This document shows positions 21,940-34,130 of a stretch of DNA of 64,000 nt, one piece after another. The stretch is from Paramacrobiotus metropolitanus (lineage: Eukaryota; Tardigrada; Eutardigrada; Parachela; Macrobiotidae), in the NCBI RefSeq assembly GCF_019649055.1, contig NW_026570466.1:34988-98987 (forward strand). Direction: 5' to 3'. Each line of letters starts with the position of its first letter. The stretch's first letter is position 1. The position numbers and the translations under genes were made by a program. The notes below the pieces were generated by a model. It saw only the letters and a program-made list of their open reading frames with translations. It did not search any database and had not been told where the DNA came from.

Positions 21940-22840
21940 CTGAATTAGCTTTGACCGCCCTAATATTGATGTGGCGATTGATGTGGCACTGGCTTTGCCA
22001 TCTACAGAGTCCGGAAATAAGAACATCATTATTGCCGCGGGCGCTAAAGACGTCGTTGCTGAAGCAGTAGAGCGTAATGACGCTGCCACGCTTGCTCTCC
22101 TTTAATCGTAGGATTCTTACTGTATTCGGAATGCCAGTCCTTATTACTTTCGATGGGGGAATTAAGTTTATGTCGGAAATGTTTCGCGAGTTGTTAGCCT
22201 TGGTCGGAATGGCGCAATCGCCCATTGCATCAAGGCATCGAGGCCCGCAACAAGGCAATAGCTTAGTTGAGAAGCGGTTGGGCAAAAAGAAGAAAGCCCT
22301 TGCTAAATATGCAAATGAGCAACAAATCGATTAATATCCGTTTTCCCCTGCTGGCCGAAATGCATGGCAGAACTCCTTTTTTTATGATGCGCGGTGCGGA
22401 AATTCGCCAGCCGGTGGCAAATTTCCTACGATTTCAAGAAGAGGAATTCGTTATTATGGTTCACTTATACATCCAACAAATGCAACGTGGTCTCGGCGAT
22501 GCTTTAGACATCGTTAGTGTGGAAGAATTTTGTTCAAAATTAAAAGATAAAACTAATTATTGTGCGAATGTATCGCACACGACGTCCAAGCCCAACGATC
22601 ACGTACATGTCCAGGTTTACACCGCTAGCTTGGTAAGAATCCATCCCTAATGACGAAATGGACGGCCGGGTGGGAAGTCGTACGAGCAAGTGGCCCAGTG
22701 CACTATGTTGTAAAGTCGAATAGAAAAGGAAATGTCAAGATCAAAACTGTACATATTAGTCGCCTTAAACTATGCAAATTAAGAGGCGTTGATGCGATAT
22801 TGCAGGATAAAAAACCGTCGAAATCATGTTGTGTGTAGAA
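21940..22840 (+). pseudogene. Ty3/gypsy integrase relic
   Basis: Broken plus-strand frames in order resemble the integrase core and C-terminus: ALPSTESGNKNIIIAA (lP-S-GN-yil), then FGMPVLITFDGGIKFMSEMF (fG-P-i-tD-G-F-S-F, second catalytic Asp), then QQGNSLVEKRLGKKKKAL (qGN-vE-R, catalytic Glu), then HGRTPFFMMRGAE, and near 22730-22780 VKIKTVHISRLKLCK, the typical end of a Ty3/gypsy integrase. At least two frameshifts and several stops. Followed by an acidic proline-rich frame (22826-23065) that may be the tail of the same element. A related relic on the other strand lies at 38141-38560. Confidence 0.7.
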
Positions 22841-23264
22841 ATGGATTGTCCAGACGAAAACGAGGACATTCCGGCACCACCGCCTGCATTTCCTTCAGCT
22901 GACATGACGACATCACCATCGAACGCCGAGTATGCGGAGTATCTAGAAAAAGAAATGGGAAAAGTGCATGTGATACGCATTTTTGCTCCAGTAGAACAGT
23001 TGAGCCAGTGGAAGAATTCTACCCAGATTATGAAGTTTAAAAGCGCATGCCTGATATATCAATAAGCAACGACAACAGAATTGTTGCAGAAAACCGAATA
23101 CGGCCCGACTTGAATATATCCCAGCCGTAAATTCAAAATGAACAAAAATCTCAGGCAGTATCGGAAATCACTAGACAAGATTCCGGAATATTCTGTGGCC
23201 CTATGGAAGTTGCATTTACCGTATAGGCTCCAGCAACAGTAGATAGTGCGTTACCGCGGAATTC

Positions 23265-23312
23265 CGATGAACTAAAACCCATGCCGGTCCCGGCATGGGT
23301 TTTAGTTCATCG
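23265..23312. repeat. 48-bp near-perfect palindrome
   Basis: 23-bp perfectly matched arms (CGATGAACTAAAACCCATGC plus CGG) around a 2-nt spacer. Confidence 0.9.
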
Positions 23313-23856
23313 AAACATTTATAGCAATGTTGGCCACAGGAAGGCATTACCGATGACATTTCAGATAAACAGGATTTTTGGCAATATCGTCAGCCTGTGT
23401 GTAGCGATTCACAGTCTTTACGAGCAGTGTGGGAGGGGGGTATATCCCTGGAAAAATCACAATAAAAGGGTCTTAAAAAAAATAAAAAACTTAATGGCAT
23501 ATGTTACATACTTTTGTATTAGTAATATGTCAGAAACCATATTAACCACGAGTATTCCTAACCAATGCAGACAACGATAAGGCTTATACATACAAACAAA
23601 AAATGCATTCTTTTCTACCGATGACATAAATCAGGCCGCTGGAATCGACGCAAACGCAGCACAAGTTCCGGCGAAAAGGCATATCGGCTAGAGTGCTCCA
23701 AATGTTCGTTAACAGATCGTTTTAAAAGACACTACAAGCGTTTTGTTTACGCGAATTCTGTCCGTCGACCACATACATAAATTCGCTGATCTGTTGCCAC
23801 CATGCCAGAATTCTTTATTGCTTTCGGCAGATCAGCCATTGATTGTCATTCGTTTG

Positions 23857-24340
23857 TCAGGGGATTATACGATTCCATGAACGACAATAACGTATTGTCA
23901 TTGTCATCCTACCCCCCTCCCGCGCGTAGACGCTTCCACGCACTGATGCTACACAATCTACACCCATCCCACAACAAGCCTGATATAGATTCCGGACTTG
24001 CGACCAGTCCTTCGCAATAGTATTGTAAAGGAAGGCAAACGCTTCCGCATGATGTTCACACGAACGACCACCAACCGTCATCGGCAAACCGTCTTCGGCT
24101 ACCACCAAATCTCTTCCTCCAAAATGTATGGTAGTTCAGCCAAAAGCAAAAACACTGTGCATTGGCGGTACAAACACATCAATATCTGCAACCATCAGCC
24201 CGCCGGGATTCACAGTGAAATGACCCATATAAACAATGGCTCTCTGCAAACCTACAATAGACAGGCGTATACACAAAAAATTGTATATCTTAGCAAGGCA
24301 CCACTAAACGATGTTTTATCATATGATTTGCGAGGGCGGC
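23857..24340 (-). pseudogene. Coding-like minus-strand stretch, family unknown
   Basis: One minus-strand frame is coding-like over about 480 bp apart from a stop near 24140: segments include GGLMVADIDVFVPPMHSVFA upstream of the stop, and HFGGRDLVVAEDGLPMT and HHAEAFAFLYNTIAKDWSQV downstream. The amino-acid mix and unbroken length are unlike shadow frames nearby. I do not recognise it; a decayed transposase or host exon are both possible. Confidence 0.25.
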
Positions 24341-24738
24341 TTTGAAATACATTGGCCTAGGCCTGACGTTCAGGCAGTGCATTTGTCATACGGTCCTACC
24401 CATTGGAGATGGCCATGTAGTTGTAACAGAATGGTGAAAGCCATTCAAAAAAGCCAAAAAGTACTTGTCTAGTGACTCGGACCCCAGATACGAAATCCGC
24501 ACAAACTGCACAACAAAGGAATAGATGGGATTGCCGTTCTATTTAATCGTGTTCCAGCCAACGCATGAAAGCGTCCAAAACTGGGTCTTCTGTCTCCACG
24601 CGTACACCATCATCCATCAGCAGATCACTTATCTACACACAGGAGAGCTATTGCCAATACAATCGATAACGCTTCGATACCGTGAAGTCTGTATACTGCA
24701 ATCAATGGCAGGAGAATTTACTTGGATTAATCTTGTAG

Positions 24739-24746
24739 TATTTAAC
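24739..24746 (+). repeat. Target-site duplication TATTTAAC, left
   Basis: Same 8 bp as at 26446-26453, flanking the inverted-repeat transposon. Confidence 0.8.
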
Positions 24747-26445
24747 GGTAAAACCGCAATATAGGGATATGGCCAGTTTTGCAAAAAATGGGCTGATTAT
24801 CGACGTATCCTACTCAGAATTTTTTTCTGAGTCGAATGAACCGGGACAACGATGGTTCTGAAGTCACGTGACCGAGCTATGGGCTAATTTGCATATGGGC
24901 GCCTTACCATAGTAAAGTAAGCAAATACCATACAAAAAGACGGTGCATTACTTGTTTTGTTCAGAAAAAATTCTGAGTCGAACAGTACCCATCTCAGGTG
25001 AGTAATAAATCACGTGACCAAATTCTAAATTTTTTTAAATTTCGTCAATTTTCGGGCCTTTTTTAAACTAGTCATTCTCGTGCTATTTAATCACGGTGAC
25101 GTACAAAATGGTAAAATGACCCACGAAAGCAGGACACGCTGATGACGTCATCGACCCCGTTTCTCTGAAATGAATCGTCATGACCTTTGGAGTAAAGGTC
25201 ATCTGAAGGTCACAAGCAAACATCTATTTTGGCAAATCACAGTAAAAATAAAACCTAAGAAGTATAGGAAACCGTAAAAAACAACGAATTATAAGAATTA
25301 CAAGAAGCATAAGACAACACAAAAATTATAAGAAATCATAAGAAATATAACGAGGAAACCTAAGAAAGAGGTAACCTAAACTGCGAAACAGTTAACGAAA
25401 CTAAACCAAATCTGGGGTGTCAGCTATTCATGTATCGTTTAGAGAAAGGAGTAGCGTTGCGTTTAGTTGTTCCTTCTTCTGCCTTCTTTTGCGTATAATA
25501 TTGCTGTGAGTTGTTACTTTTCCTGTCTCGTTTAAAGAAAGGAGTAACACTGCGTGGGGTGTCACTAGCTCTGCCTCGTTTAAAGAAAAGAGCAACACTG
25601 CGTAGGGTGTCACTAGCTCTGTCTCGTTTAAAGAAAGTAGTAACATTGCTGTGCGGTGTTTGCTAATGGGTGTTATTAGTTCTGTCTCGTTTAAAGAAAG
25701 GAGTAACATTGCTGTGGGGTGTTACCACTTCTGTCTCGTTTAAAGAAAGGAGTAATACTGCTGTGAGGTGCTACTTCTTCTGATTTGCTTGAAGAAAGGA
25801 GTAACATTAGTTTGAAGTTCTACTTCCTCTGTCTCGTTTAAAGAAAGGAGTAACGCTGCTGGTAGCTGTAACCAGCCCATATGTCTCTTTTAAAGAAACG
25901 AGTCATTCTAGCTGTGAAAACACAAATTGTCTGAGAAATTACGCGGAAATAAGTTGGCTAAATAATAGCGTTACCGCTAAGCAACTATTATTTAATTTTT
26001 ACTGTTTTCAGTATTTCAGTCAAGTGACCTTTGTGACCTAGTTTGACCTTTACGAGTGGAAAAAAATGTGAGTCGAACGTGTCATTCATGACGTATATAT
26101 GGCGTCATCAGTAAGAAGGAGTATTAAACTCCTTTAAATCCAGAAATGATTGGATAAATTCATAACTTGGTCATGCGATCTCTGATCAACGTGATTCACA
26201 TATCGTTCGACTCAGAATTTTTTTCTGAACAAAACTAGCTATAAAACGTGTGTTTATCACAGGTATTACATAAAAAAACTATGACGAAGCACCTAATATG
26301 CAAATTGACCCATAGCTCAGTCACGTGACTTCGGATCTGCTCCTCTCCCGGCACATTCGATTCAGAAAAAAATTATGAGTAAGGAGCATTATCAATCTTG
26401 CCATTTGAACCTTTTTTGGCCATATCCCTATCTTGCGGTATTGCC
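24747..26445. mobile_element. Non-autonomous DNA transposon with very long terminal inverted repeats
   Basis: 1699 bp between 8-bp direct repeats TATTTAAC. Ends: GGTAAAACCGCAATATAGGG at the left and, reversed, GGCAATACCGCAAGATAGGG at the right. Inverted similarity continues inward for about 500 bp with gaps, including CAGAATTTTTTTCTGA, GAAGTCACGTGAC, GAGCTATGGG, TTTGCATAT and, further in, AAAGGTCA and GATGACG blocks. No transposase ORF. The core is a minisatellite. The 8-bp duplication is compatible with hAT, P or Merlin; GG ends favour Merlin over hAT, but I cannot assign a superfamily. Confidence 0.8.
25428..25895 (+). repeat. Minisatellite core of the transposon, about 45-65-bp unit
   Basis: About nine imperfect copies around the conserved block TCGTTTAAAGAAAGGAGTAA, separated by variable CATTGCTGTGGGGTGTTACT-like spacers. 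Confined to the centre of the inverted-repeat element. Confidence 0.85.
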
Positions 26446-26453
26446 TATTTAAC
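26446..26453 (+). repeat. Target-site duplication TATTTAAC, right
   Basis: Matches 24739-24746. Confidence 0.8.
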
Positions 26454-27390
26454 AACGATAATCGGCAGCTTCGCTCACCTTGTCTGCATCCAATTCCAAA
26501 AAAGTCAGACAAGCACGCAACATGCTCAAAATGTTCTGAATTCTGTTACGCGCGAGCCGCCTCAAGATGCCAGATTGGGAGAGTTTCATTAACGCGCAGA
26601 AGTGTTGAAAACCTCAAAATCACAATCGTATGCAAGTGGAAATGTGGGTTTTTTAATCAATAAAAAACGACATTAGCTTCGCTGATGATATAAAAAACTT
26701 TGGGATTCTTGAACCTCTCGCCTTAAAGGAATCCATGTTCGGATGACGGGTAGATGCAGTGGTGTTAGATTACAAAGTTAAGCCTGCGTAATGATAATGC
26801 ACTCGATGGGGGTATCTGCATATCCGCGAAAACAGACGCTACCTTATTGGTAGTCATAAAAGAAAATTGCATTGAAAAAAACCACCGCCTGGCGCGCTGA
26901 TGATACCAATAATACTGGCGCATTTCAAAAATTAATCTTTACATCTTGTGGCTCTTGCGTTGAAGCAAAGAATCTACATGTCTGCACCAACGATGATCCC
27001 CAATAAAATGATTCAATCGTTGGTTCACTTTAGAACATAAAAACACGTTGAAAACGGCTACGAACTGAAAGAGATTTGCAAAGTACAGCATTACCGGATA
27101 GCGAAGAGAGTTTCTTTGCTGAGTACATCGATTTATTCTTCTCGCTGTTAGTTCAAACTTCTGGCCGACCCGCAGGTAATAATACTCCAAAACAGGACGT
27201 GGTCATTTTGAATTTTTTCAAGCGGATGGCATCTGTCGAACTCCACCCATATTGCAAATTGCGAATGATCACTTTTGTTTTTGATAGACGCACATAGCAA
27301 AATTTTGGCTTTCTATAGTGCATCACTGAACATCTGTTTTCTTCTCCAAGCACTGCCCGACTGGATTCCGATGGAAACTGATATAGCGGT
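26454..27390. other. No supported gene
   Basis: Short shadow ORFs only, no repeat recognised. Confidence 0.35.
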
Positions 27391-27604
27391 TGTTACGCCG
27401 GTATGCGCATAGCGGTCATTTGAGAGGCGACTTTGTTTATGAGATTTATTGCTAAACTTGTGTTTGTGCATGATGCGTTTTATTACAGCTTGTTTAATTG
27501 CGTGTGTGTGCATGGATGAGCACGTTATCGCTTTGGTAATAACGCTTAACAATCTAAGAGATTGTTCTCGTGTTTATTGTCATCGTGAAAGTTACCAAAC
27601 TTTC
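27391..27604 (+). repeat. Left LTR (3' end lost)
   Basis: Shared with 28739-28954 up to ...GTTACCAAACTTTC. After this the left copy continues with the reverse complement of its own preceding bases. Confidence 0.75.
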
Positions 27605-27619
27605 ACGATGACAAAACCA

Positions 27620-28403
27620 AAGTTACCAATGTGTGATCGCATCGACCGTGACATGGACGATGATGCCGTCATCACTCGACTCCGGAATGGTCTCCTTCCA
27701 GATATTGTCAGCGCCTTGCCATGAGCACAGCCAAAACCCCTATGGAGTTCCTAACGGATATGCAGCAAGTTTCCCACGTACTGTATTTGGAGTCCAAAAA
27801 CAGTACGTACGACGACTAGCACTACGTCATGGCAAGCGACTGCACACGGTGCGGGTCGCAGAAAACGGCCGGGACTACGGACCCTGACTGGTATGATGTG
27901 TCGTGGCTGGAAGCGATACGGTCGTACGCAGTGCCGACGAATACGCGAAGGAGCAGTGTGAATGTCACGTTTGGTGCATCTGACATCATCAAGGATGATG
28001 TTGCAGTATCGGCCGGTATGCTGATGGCCGAGGAGGACAACGATGGCAGCCTGTGTGGTGATGCCTTTTGGTGCGTATTTAATACGTTGTCCATTTTGCG
28101 AATTATCTGCAGGGTTTAACTGGACCTATGACAGCCACGGAGCGTGTCGCAAAGTGTCCGAATCAATGCCGGCTTACCGAGATGGAAACCCCCACGCACA
28201 GTTTACGAAAGTGGGACGTGGATCCCCTTGGCTCCACCGGAAATGGAGTGCGGAACGGCGACAGTCTGATCACCTTTAACCGTGGCCGGAGATACTCAGT
28301 TGTCCCGGAGATGAAACGCTTTTGGAACAAAGCGGTGTACTGTAGTGAGTCACGCGCGCGTAGCGGTACAGTGGAGGAGCCAGTGGTCGGTTGTGGTTGC
28401 TGA
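27620..28403 (+). pseudogene. Gag-like remnant
   Basis: 27633-27723 reads in one frame DDDAVITRLRNGLLPDIVSA, a pattern common at the end of retroelement capsid domains (l-GL-pei-al), then TPMEFLTDMQQVSH. A stop and frame change follow; 27829-28119 starts MASDCTRCGSQK (a CxxC), and 28128-28403 is a further frame. No protease or reverse transcriptase motif seen. Assignment rests on position between LTRs and the short match. Confidence 0.4.
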
Positions 28404-28725
28404 CCGGTAACCGATCACGCCCCCGATTACACACTGAATGTCCGTTTGACATTCAGCTGTGGGACGTTGGACGCAACAGTGCCCCAATGCGATGCAAATT
28501 TCGATTAATTGGCCCAGTGATGGCGATCCCCAACGCCACACTTTGTCTCCAGCCAGCGCGGAGAAACCGAGAAAAGCCTCAACTCTTTCATCATGGAACC
28601 GTTCCATTTGGTTATTTGCAAACGTTGCAAGTGGGCTTATGTTCGTGATTTGAATCGCCTACGATCACCTGGATGAACCCGATGCCCCCGACATTGGCGC
28701 TTCCGGTTGCGAGGACGCAACCGTT

Positions 28726-28738
28726 AAGGATGGGAGAG
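28726..28738 (+). promoter_or_regulatory. Polypurine tract
   Basis: AAGGATGGGAGAG directly before the right LTR; the primer site for plus-strand synthesis in LTR elements. Confidence 0.65.
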
Positions 28739-28954
28739 TGTTACGCCGGTATGCGCATAGCGGTCATTTGAAAGGCGACTATTTTTATGAGTTTTATTGC
28801 TAAACTTGTGTTTGTGCATGATGCGTTTTATTACAGCTTGTTTAACTGCGTGTGTGTGTGCATGGATGAGCACGTTATGGCTTTGGCCATAACGCTTAAC
28901 AATCTAAGAGATTGTTCTCGTGTTTATTGTCATCATGAAAGTTACCAAACTTTC
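28739..28954 (+). repeat. Right LTR (shared part; true end may be further right)
   Basis: The shared part ends at 28954. The right copy probably continues: the next 200 bp end in GAGTATATAACACA (to about 29153), which could be the original LTR end. Confidence 0.65.
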
Positions 28955-29047
28955 TAGAATCGTTGCAACACGGTTGCACTGAGATATAAGGTTTTGCTTT
29001 GCTGTGTATGATATCGATCATTCCAGCGATCGGTCTACCATTTCCTG

Positions 29048-29350
29048 TTGCTTTCCATCTCATTGTTACTCATGCTTGTTTGTGTGATTAAAGTTATAGT
29101 TAAGAACTATTACTTTCGTCTTCCGTCAGCACAGTACGAGTATATAACACAGTCATATACGGCACTGGCCCCTATTATGGTGAAGGGTACTGCCATTAAT
29201 ATGAATAACCAGAATATTTGCGGGCCTACTGATATCAGTAGCGGCGATGTGTGCATTGCCAGCCTGACCCGCCAATACTGCAACGATAATGGTTGCGGAT
29301 TGAGTATCGAAACCGATGTTTTTTCAGCTAAAGTTAATAATTTGATTTAA
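29048..29350 (+). CDS. Small ORF with hydrophobic N-terminus and four cysteines, unknown
   Basis: Open from about 29012 to TAA at 29348-29350. The first in-frame ATG is at 29069; the frame just before it is also hydrophobic (LLSISLLLMLVCVIKVIV). After it come an NxxC-type ectodomain-like stretch and four Cys (NICGPTDISSGDVC, YCNDNGCG). It reads like a short secreted or membrane protein, or an exon of one. No family recognised. It overlaps the possible outer end of the right LTR, which lowers confidence. Confidence 0.3.
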   Translation: MLSISLLLMLVCVIKVIVKNYYFRLPSAQYEYITQSYTALAPIMVKGTAINMNNQNICGPTDISSGDVCIASLTRQYCNDNGCGLSIETDVFSAKVNNLI

Positions 29351-29353
29351 CGA

Positions 29354-32300
29354 TCAATAAATATTCGAATGGCCCAGAGTATCAATTGCAGCAATGTTAG
29401 CACTTATTTTGTCACAAACCCGTAGTGTCATGGCCGAGTATATTATTATTATCTTTTACGCCCTACACCTCATTTTGCGCTGTGGGACGTTTCAATGTTG
29501 ACAAACTATGAATGCATGTTTTTATCAAAGAAACAAAAAAAAATGTCGTTGGCTTTTTGTTCGAAATTGGGTAATCGCAAGCGCACACACTTTGCGATTT
29601 TTGGTATTTGCTATATTGTGTTAACCATTTTCGCCACCGTTCATTATCTAAAACAATTCGAACGGCAATTCTGCCCCTGATTGTATTTCCTGAAGACAAG
29701 ATCTGTATCCTCTCGTGCACTGGCAATCCATATTTGCTGAAAAGGCAGCTATAATAAATTGGCAGGCAGGCAGAGGATCTGGCTGTTAATCAATTTTTAA
29801 GCCCAATCTGTATCAGCTGCTGTCATCGATTTTTAAGAACAATCTGATACAGCTGGATTAATTGCGTCACGAGTATCTGATACATGTGTAGTTAAATCAT
29901 AAAAATAAATGGCCGCAGCGCAGTGGCTCTGCGCTGACTAATCCCTTTTCAGGTTTTGTTAGATAAACCTTAGACCTCATCATGGCTGCACTATATACCG
30001 TGCAGGAGCCAAGTAATCAGGAGCATGCAATAAACAGAGGGCAAAAGTAAGTGTGTGCTTAGAACAACTATTCAGAGTCATGAGTCGGAATCTTTTATGG
30101 GCGAATAATTAAATACGCTAAAAGAGGCATGTTTATACGAACATCAGCGACAGCCAAACAAAAGAGAGCAAATTTTACTCAGCCAGTGCTTCTCAGTCGC
30201 CGTTGTCAAGCCACGACGTATCGGGTCGGTTTTTTGCGTTAAATGGGGCTTGCTGGTCTTGCGAACAACGAAAATCTGTGTTGTTTTGGACGATCCGCTG
30301 GTCGAACTCCGGCTGCGGGCGGAACAAACACTGGATCTAGCATCCATCGGTCTTCCTGACTAACGGAAATGATATTCATGAATCAGGACGCCTTTCATTG
30401 CCGGGAAAGTGGGGAGAGTAGAAGTAGACGAACTGCACCCGCACCTCGGACGGACGGGATTAGTTGAGTCCAGCAGTAGGCATTACAGCACGGTACGGCA
30501 TTTCCGTGGTTCATTTGACAATGCGGCAGTTATCATGGACTTAGCACGTCAGACATTCACTAAGGAACACATTAGGGCGTATTGTTCACAAAATAGTGAC
30601 TTTACTAGTCTGCACAGCGTAAGTTTTAAATAAATACCGGTAATGAAAACAATAAAATAGATCATGTATGCATAACGACGGTACTCGATCATCATTTCAA
30701 GGTTTTAGAAACAGGATTATAACCAACCCTCGATTAGAGCGTGGTAAAAGGACTACTGGCACGAATGAAGCTATTTGATGGACTTCCAGATTTGACTTAC
30801 GACGTCTGTGCAGTTCGCTTTTAAACCCCACTACTGCGAAATTTGAAAATGTAAAACAATACCTAAAAGTTGATAGAACAGCTCAGCAAACTACATTTTG
30901 GGAATAACGCAAGCTTTTCCTCGTACATACAATCGGCACCATTCACCAAAAGGACTTTCGTCTGCCTGAACCCATCGCAGACCGATATTTCTATCGCATC
31001 ACTTAACACTACGCTAAATGCCCGTTCAACCTACTGGCACCAACTGGACTTGAAGACGTCCCTCTTTTACGTGACATATTCAGCGTATTTTGAACGACTA
31101 CTGCTGAGATTGCCTGGGAACCGCCAAAAATGATTTTAAAATGATTTTTAAAATATTAATTGACCCCAAATAAATAAATATTTTGTGCGTCTTCACTCAC
31201 TTCAAAGGCGTTCAGTATGGTATGCCCGCTGAGTACCTTGATAATACCCTTTTAGGGGTTCCAAAATTCCGAAGCTGCATAAATAAGAACAATTTATACT
31301 TATTTGACAATGAAACTAAGATGGTTCAGATAATTTTCCATATTTACTTTGATTGAAACCAGGATTATAATATTCGGCAAGATAAACGGCGAATAAATTT
31401 TGGGGACTACAACGACATTGGTCTATCCCGCCGTTATGCTGTTAGCTCAAAAGGTGGACCGGCAAAATTAAAACGATAGCTAAACAAACAAACATGCACT
31501 AGCTGGAAAATTCGATCACGAACACGGGGATTTGGTGATTGGTTCAAAGTTAGGAAGATATATGGGATATATATACAGGATTAGTTCACCGTTGGGGAAA
31601 AAACGGAATCCAATTTGAATTTGTCCGAATTGGATTCCTTCCGTGGAATTCCATTTTGTGGTTTGGAATTCCATTTCCATTTTCCGTAGGAAGACTGAGC
31701 GGCGAGCGTTTGTGTTCATCAATCCATGCATCAACTCTGCGATTATAGTCCTCAAAGTAATGCGTCATATTTATGCCAGCCATAAACTGAGATAATTCTT
31801 TTGACTGGATATAGTCATACGACAATCGAATATTATCTCCACGCAATTAGATCTTTTTCCAGCCAAAAAGTGAAGTAATTGCGGCAAAGATGAATGCATT
31901 CTAAACATAAAATCATCCAATGAAGTTGTTTTTGGAGCGGGTATTTAAGGAGGAGTTTCTTCAGATTAACGCCAAACACGATCAGGGGGAATTAGGGTAA
32001 ATGCACTATTATTCAGATTTGGAGAAGCATGAAGGATTGGCTCATCGTGAGGTAAATTTTCATGCTCAGAGTATATGCGAGCCGTTTTGGGCGCAACATG
32101 ACCTCGACTAGCATGATTAATTTGTTGCTAATAAAGACACACAATGGCAGTAGAACAAATTTATGATCTCTTCCACATTATTTAAGTGATTGACAGGTAA
32201 GCAATGGTCCCAGTAAGATTTGTAGAGTAATGTTCGAAAAAGTCTGAATATCCACAGCTTAGGCCCTGGATGACCCGTTATTTTGCAGTGCGCTTGCGAG

Positions 32301-32930
32301 CTTGGATTCGAATTAAAAGCACATCTTATCGTTGAAATGCTAGAATTTTAAGTAATACTAGGAGCAAGAGCTAATAAGCTGTCTTAGTATATAAGAATAG
32401 AGTATGAATTAAACTGAACTGAAACAATTGACTGAGGCTCAACTTTGGGTTGCGCCCTTCTATTTCGGGTCGCTCTTTTGAGCTGCCTATTCTGGATTTT
32501 CCGCCCTCGAAAGCAAACTGTTCTGTTTGATCTCTCTGGAAAAGAAAGGGACCCTACCGCACGCAAACACCCGATCCGATACAGTAACGCAAAAGACAAG
32601 CCCAGAAATAGAATTACAACGAACGAGATGACTAAAGTTCTTGGAGTTGTAAAAATAGACCAACTGCCGAAATCTGGCGGAATAGAACGTTCAAATTCTT
32701 GTTAAATAACATGAAAGGGCGATCCTGTTTTCCTTTTGGCCAACCTTTGCTGACATTTCGGACAATAGACCTAACATCTGTTTACTTAGCGGATCATGAG
32801 ATATCAGACACCAAAAAATGGCCATGTCTGGCGAGACGTTACCGATATCAATCAGTTACACGTTGCCTGGACGAGCGTCCAATCTTGTACTGATGATTGA
32901 AAGTTTACGTTTCCTCACCAATTTTGGCAT
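29354..32930. other. No supported gene
   Basis: About 3.5 kb with only short frames. One feature of note is an 11-bp-arm hairpin (GGAATCCAATT, 31605-31638) followed by a direct repeat of GGAATTCCATTT (31654-31683). Confidence 0.35.
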
Positions 32931-33339
32931 AACTGTTGTGATATAAAAAAGGAAAGGGTTGATTTGGTATCCATCCATCGATATGGAAAAGTTTTCATTT
33001 AATAATGGCTCAATGCCGATTTTCCAGTATTAGATTTCACCATCGCACAAACGAAATCACCTTGATACAGAAGAGCTTTGCTTCCTCAAGCTATTACTTA
33101 TTTCGTGGTGAACAATCAGGATTATGGATTTCATTTTTCGATAGTGCTTACTGATGCATTCCCGAACGAATGGGTTTTGTTAACTTCAACCCTCATATGT
33201 AGAGATTGTAGACATGCTTGTAGTGTTTCCAGCCATTTTTGAAGAGACGTTAGTAGGTTCCAAACTGGATAAATGCAAAATTCCGATTTCGTCAAGCTCA
33301 TTCAGCTTGTCAACTGATATAAATTATTGTACTTCCTTA

Positions 33340-34000
33340 AAAAGCATCGGATAAAACCCATTTTATTGAGTCGCTCCAGCCTTATATTTTCGAAGTCGTG
33401 TATAGACCTGGTGAGAACAACGCGTCATCACACCCGCTGTATCGATTTAGGATTCGGACTCCAGCTGAACCGTTCGCATCGATCGATACCCCGCCTCTAT
33501 TATTTGCCACGCCAGTTGACGTGGTAGCTCCTCTAGCAAGCATCTCGTTCTATATCCTACAATTTCAGCCCTTAACAACAATAGCGAAAAAATCAAACAT
33601 TGCGTATTCTGTATTGTGTTGTTGTCAATAATATTTCACATCGTAAGGTTACACGCGATGGACGCACCAATCTTTCTTTGGTTTTCCGATATCGCTTTGG
33701 CCTTATATGCCTCGTGAAGGACATGACTGTATAACAGCCGGTCATTTAAGGATACCGCGAGCATACTCGCGCATACAAGCCCGATATTATTACTCTAGAC
33801 CGTCGAGGCAAGTGCTAGATGTGTCTCATCGTGCGACTCGTGCCAGCGCCACAAGGAGCCGGTGATAAAAGCGGCGGCTATTCAAGATTTACAGCAATTG
33901 CGCGCTACCGGTCTTTCTGTCCGCATGCACATTGACTACTGGGCTCAATCCCTTTTCCGCCTCAACATATATCAAAAATGCGCGCCTGCTCCAGGTATCT
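33340..34000 (+). pseudogene. Ty3/gypsy pol relic: RNase H tail and integrase zinc domain
   Basis: 33370-33450 reads FEVVYRPGENNASSHPLYR, the usual end of a Ty3/gypsy RNase H (f-v-yRpG-N-aD-lsR). 33715-33830 reads HDCITAGHLRIPRAYSRIQA then RYYYS, the H-x-x-GH-G ... RyyWP pattern of the integrase H2C2 domain. Around 33925 MHIDYWAQSLFRL resembles the start of the catalytic core (v-iD-G). Stops and frame changes throughout. Sequence just upstream (33180-33320) may be worn-out reverse transcriptase but is not convincing. Confidence 0.6.
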
Positions 34001-34130
34001 AGCCGGACAAAACACCGATTAGCAATAAAAAGAATCACATGAGCTTTATGAGTTTCCTTAGTGTCCATTTTCACTACATATTGTCCTCTAACCTTTTCAA
34101 CAGCTTTAGGAAAGCGGTGCTGACTTTCCA

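Larger units (their letters stand above)
27391..28954 (+). mobile_element. Small, internally deleted LTR retrotransposon
   Basis: Two direct repeats begin TGTTACGCCGGTATGCGC at 27391 and at 28739 and are about 95% identical over 210 bp. The right one is preceded directly by a purine tract AAGGATGGGAGAG (28726-28738), the expected position of a polypurine tract. The left repeat runs into gag-like coding sequence with no leader, so the end of the 5' LTR, the primer-binding site and the start of gag have been lost. No target duplication found. Confidence 0.75.

Noticed and set aside
33180-33330. Reverse transcriptase palm remnant before the RNase H tail at 33.34 kb
   Set aside because: Only a weak resemblance (VEIVDMLVVFPAIFEE and KLDKCKI); no YxDD motif visible.
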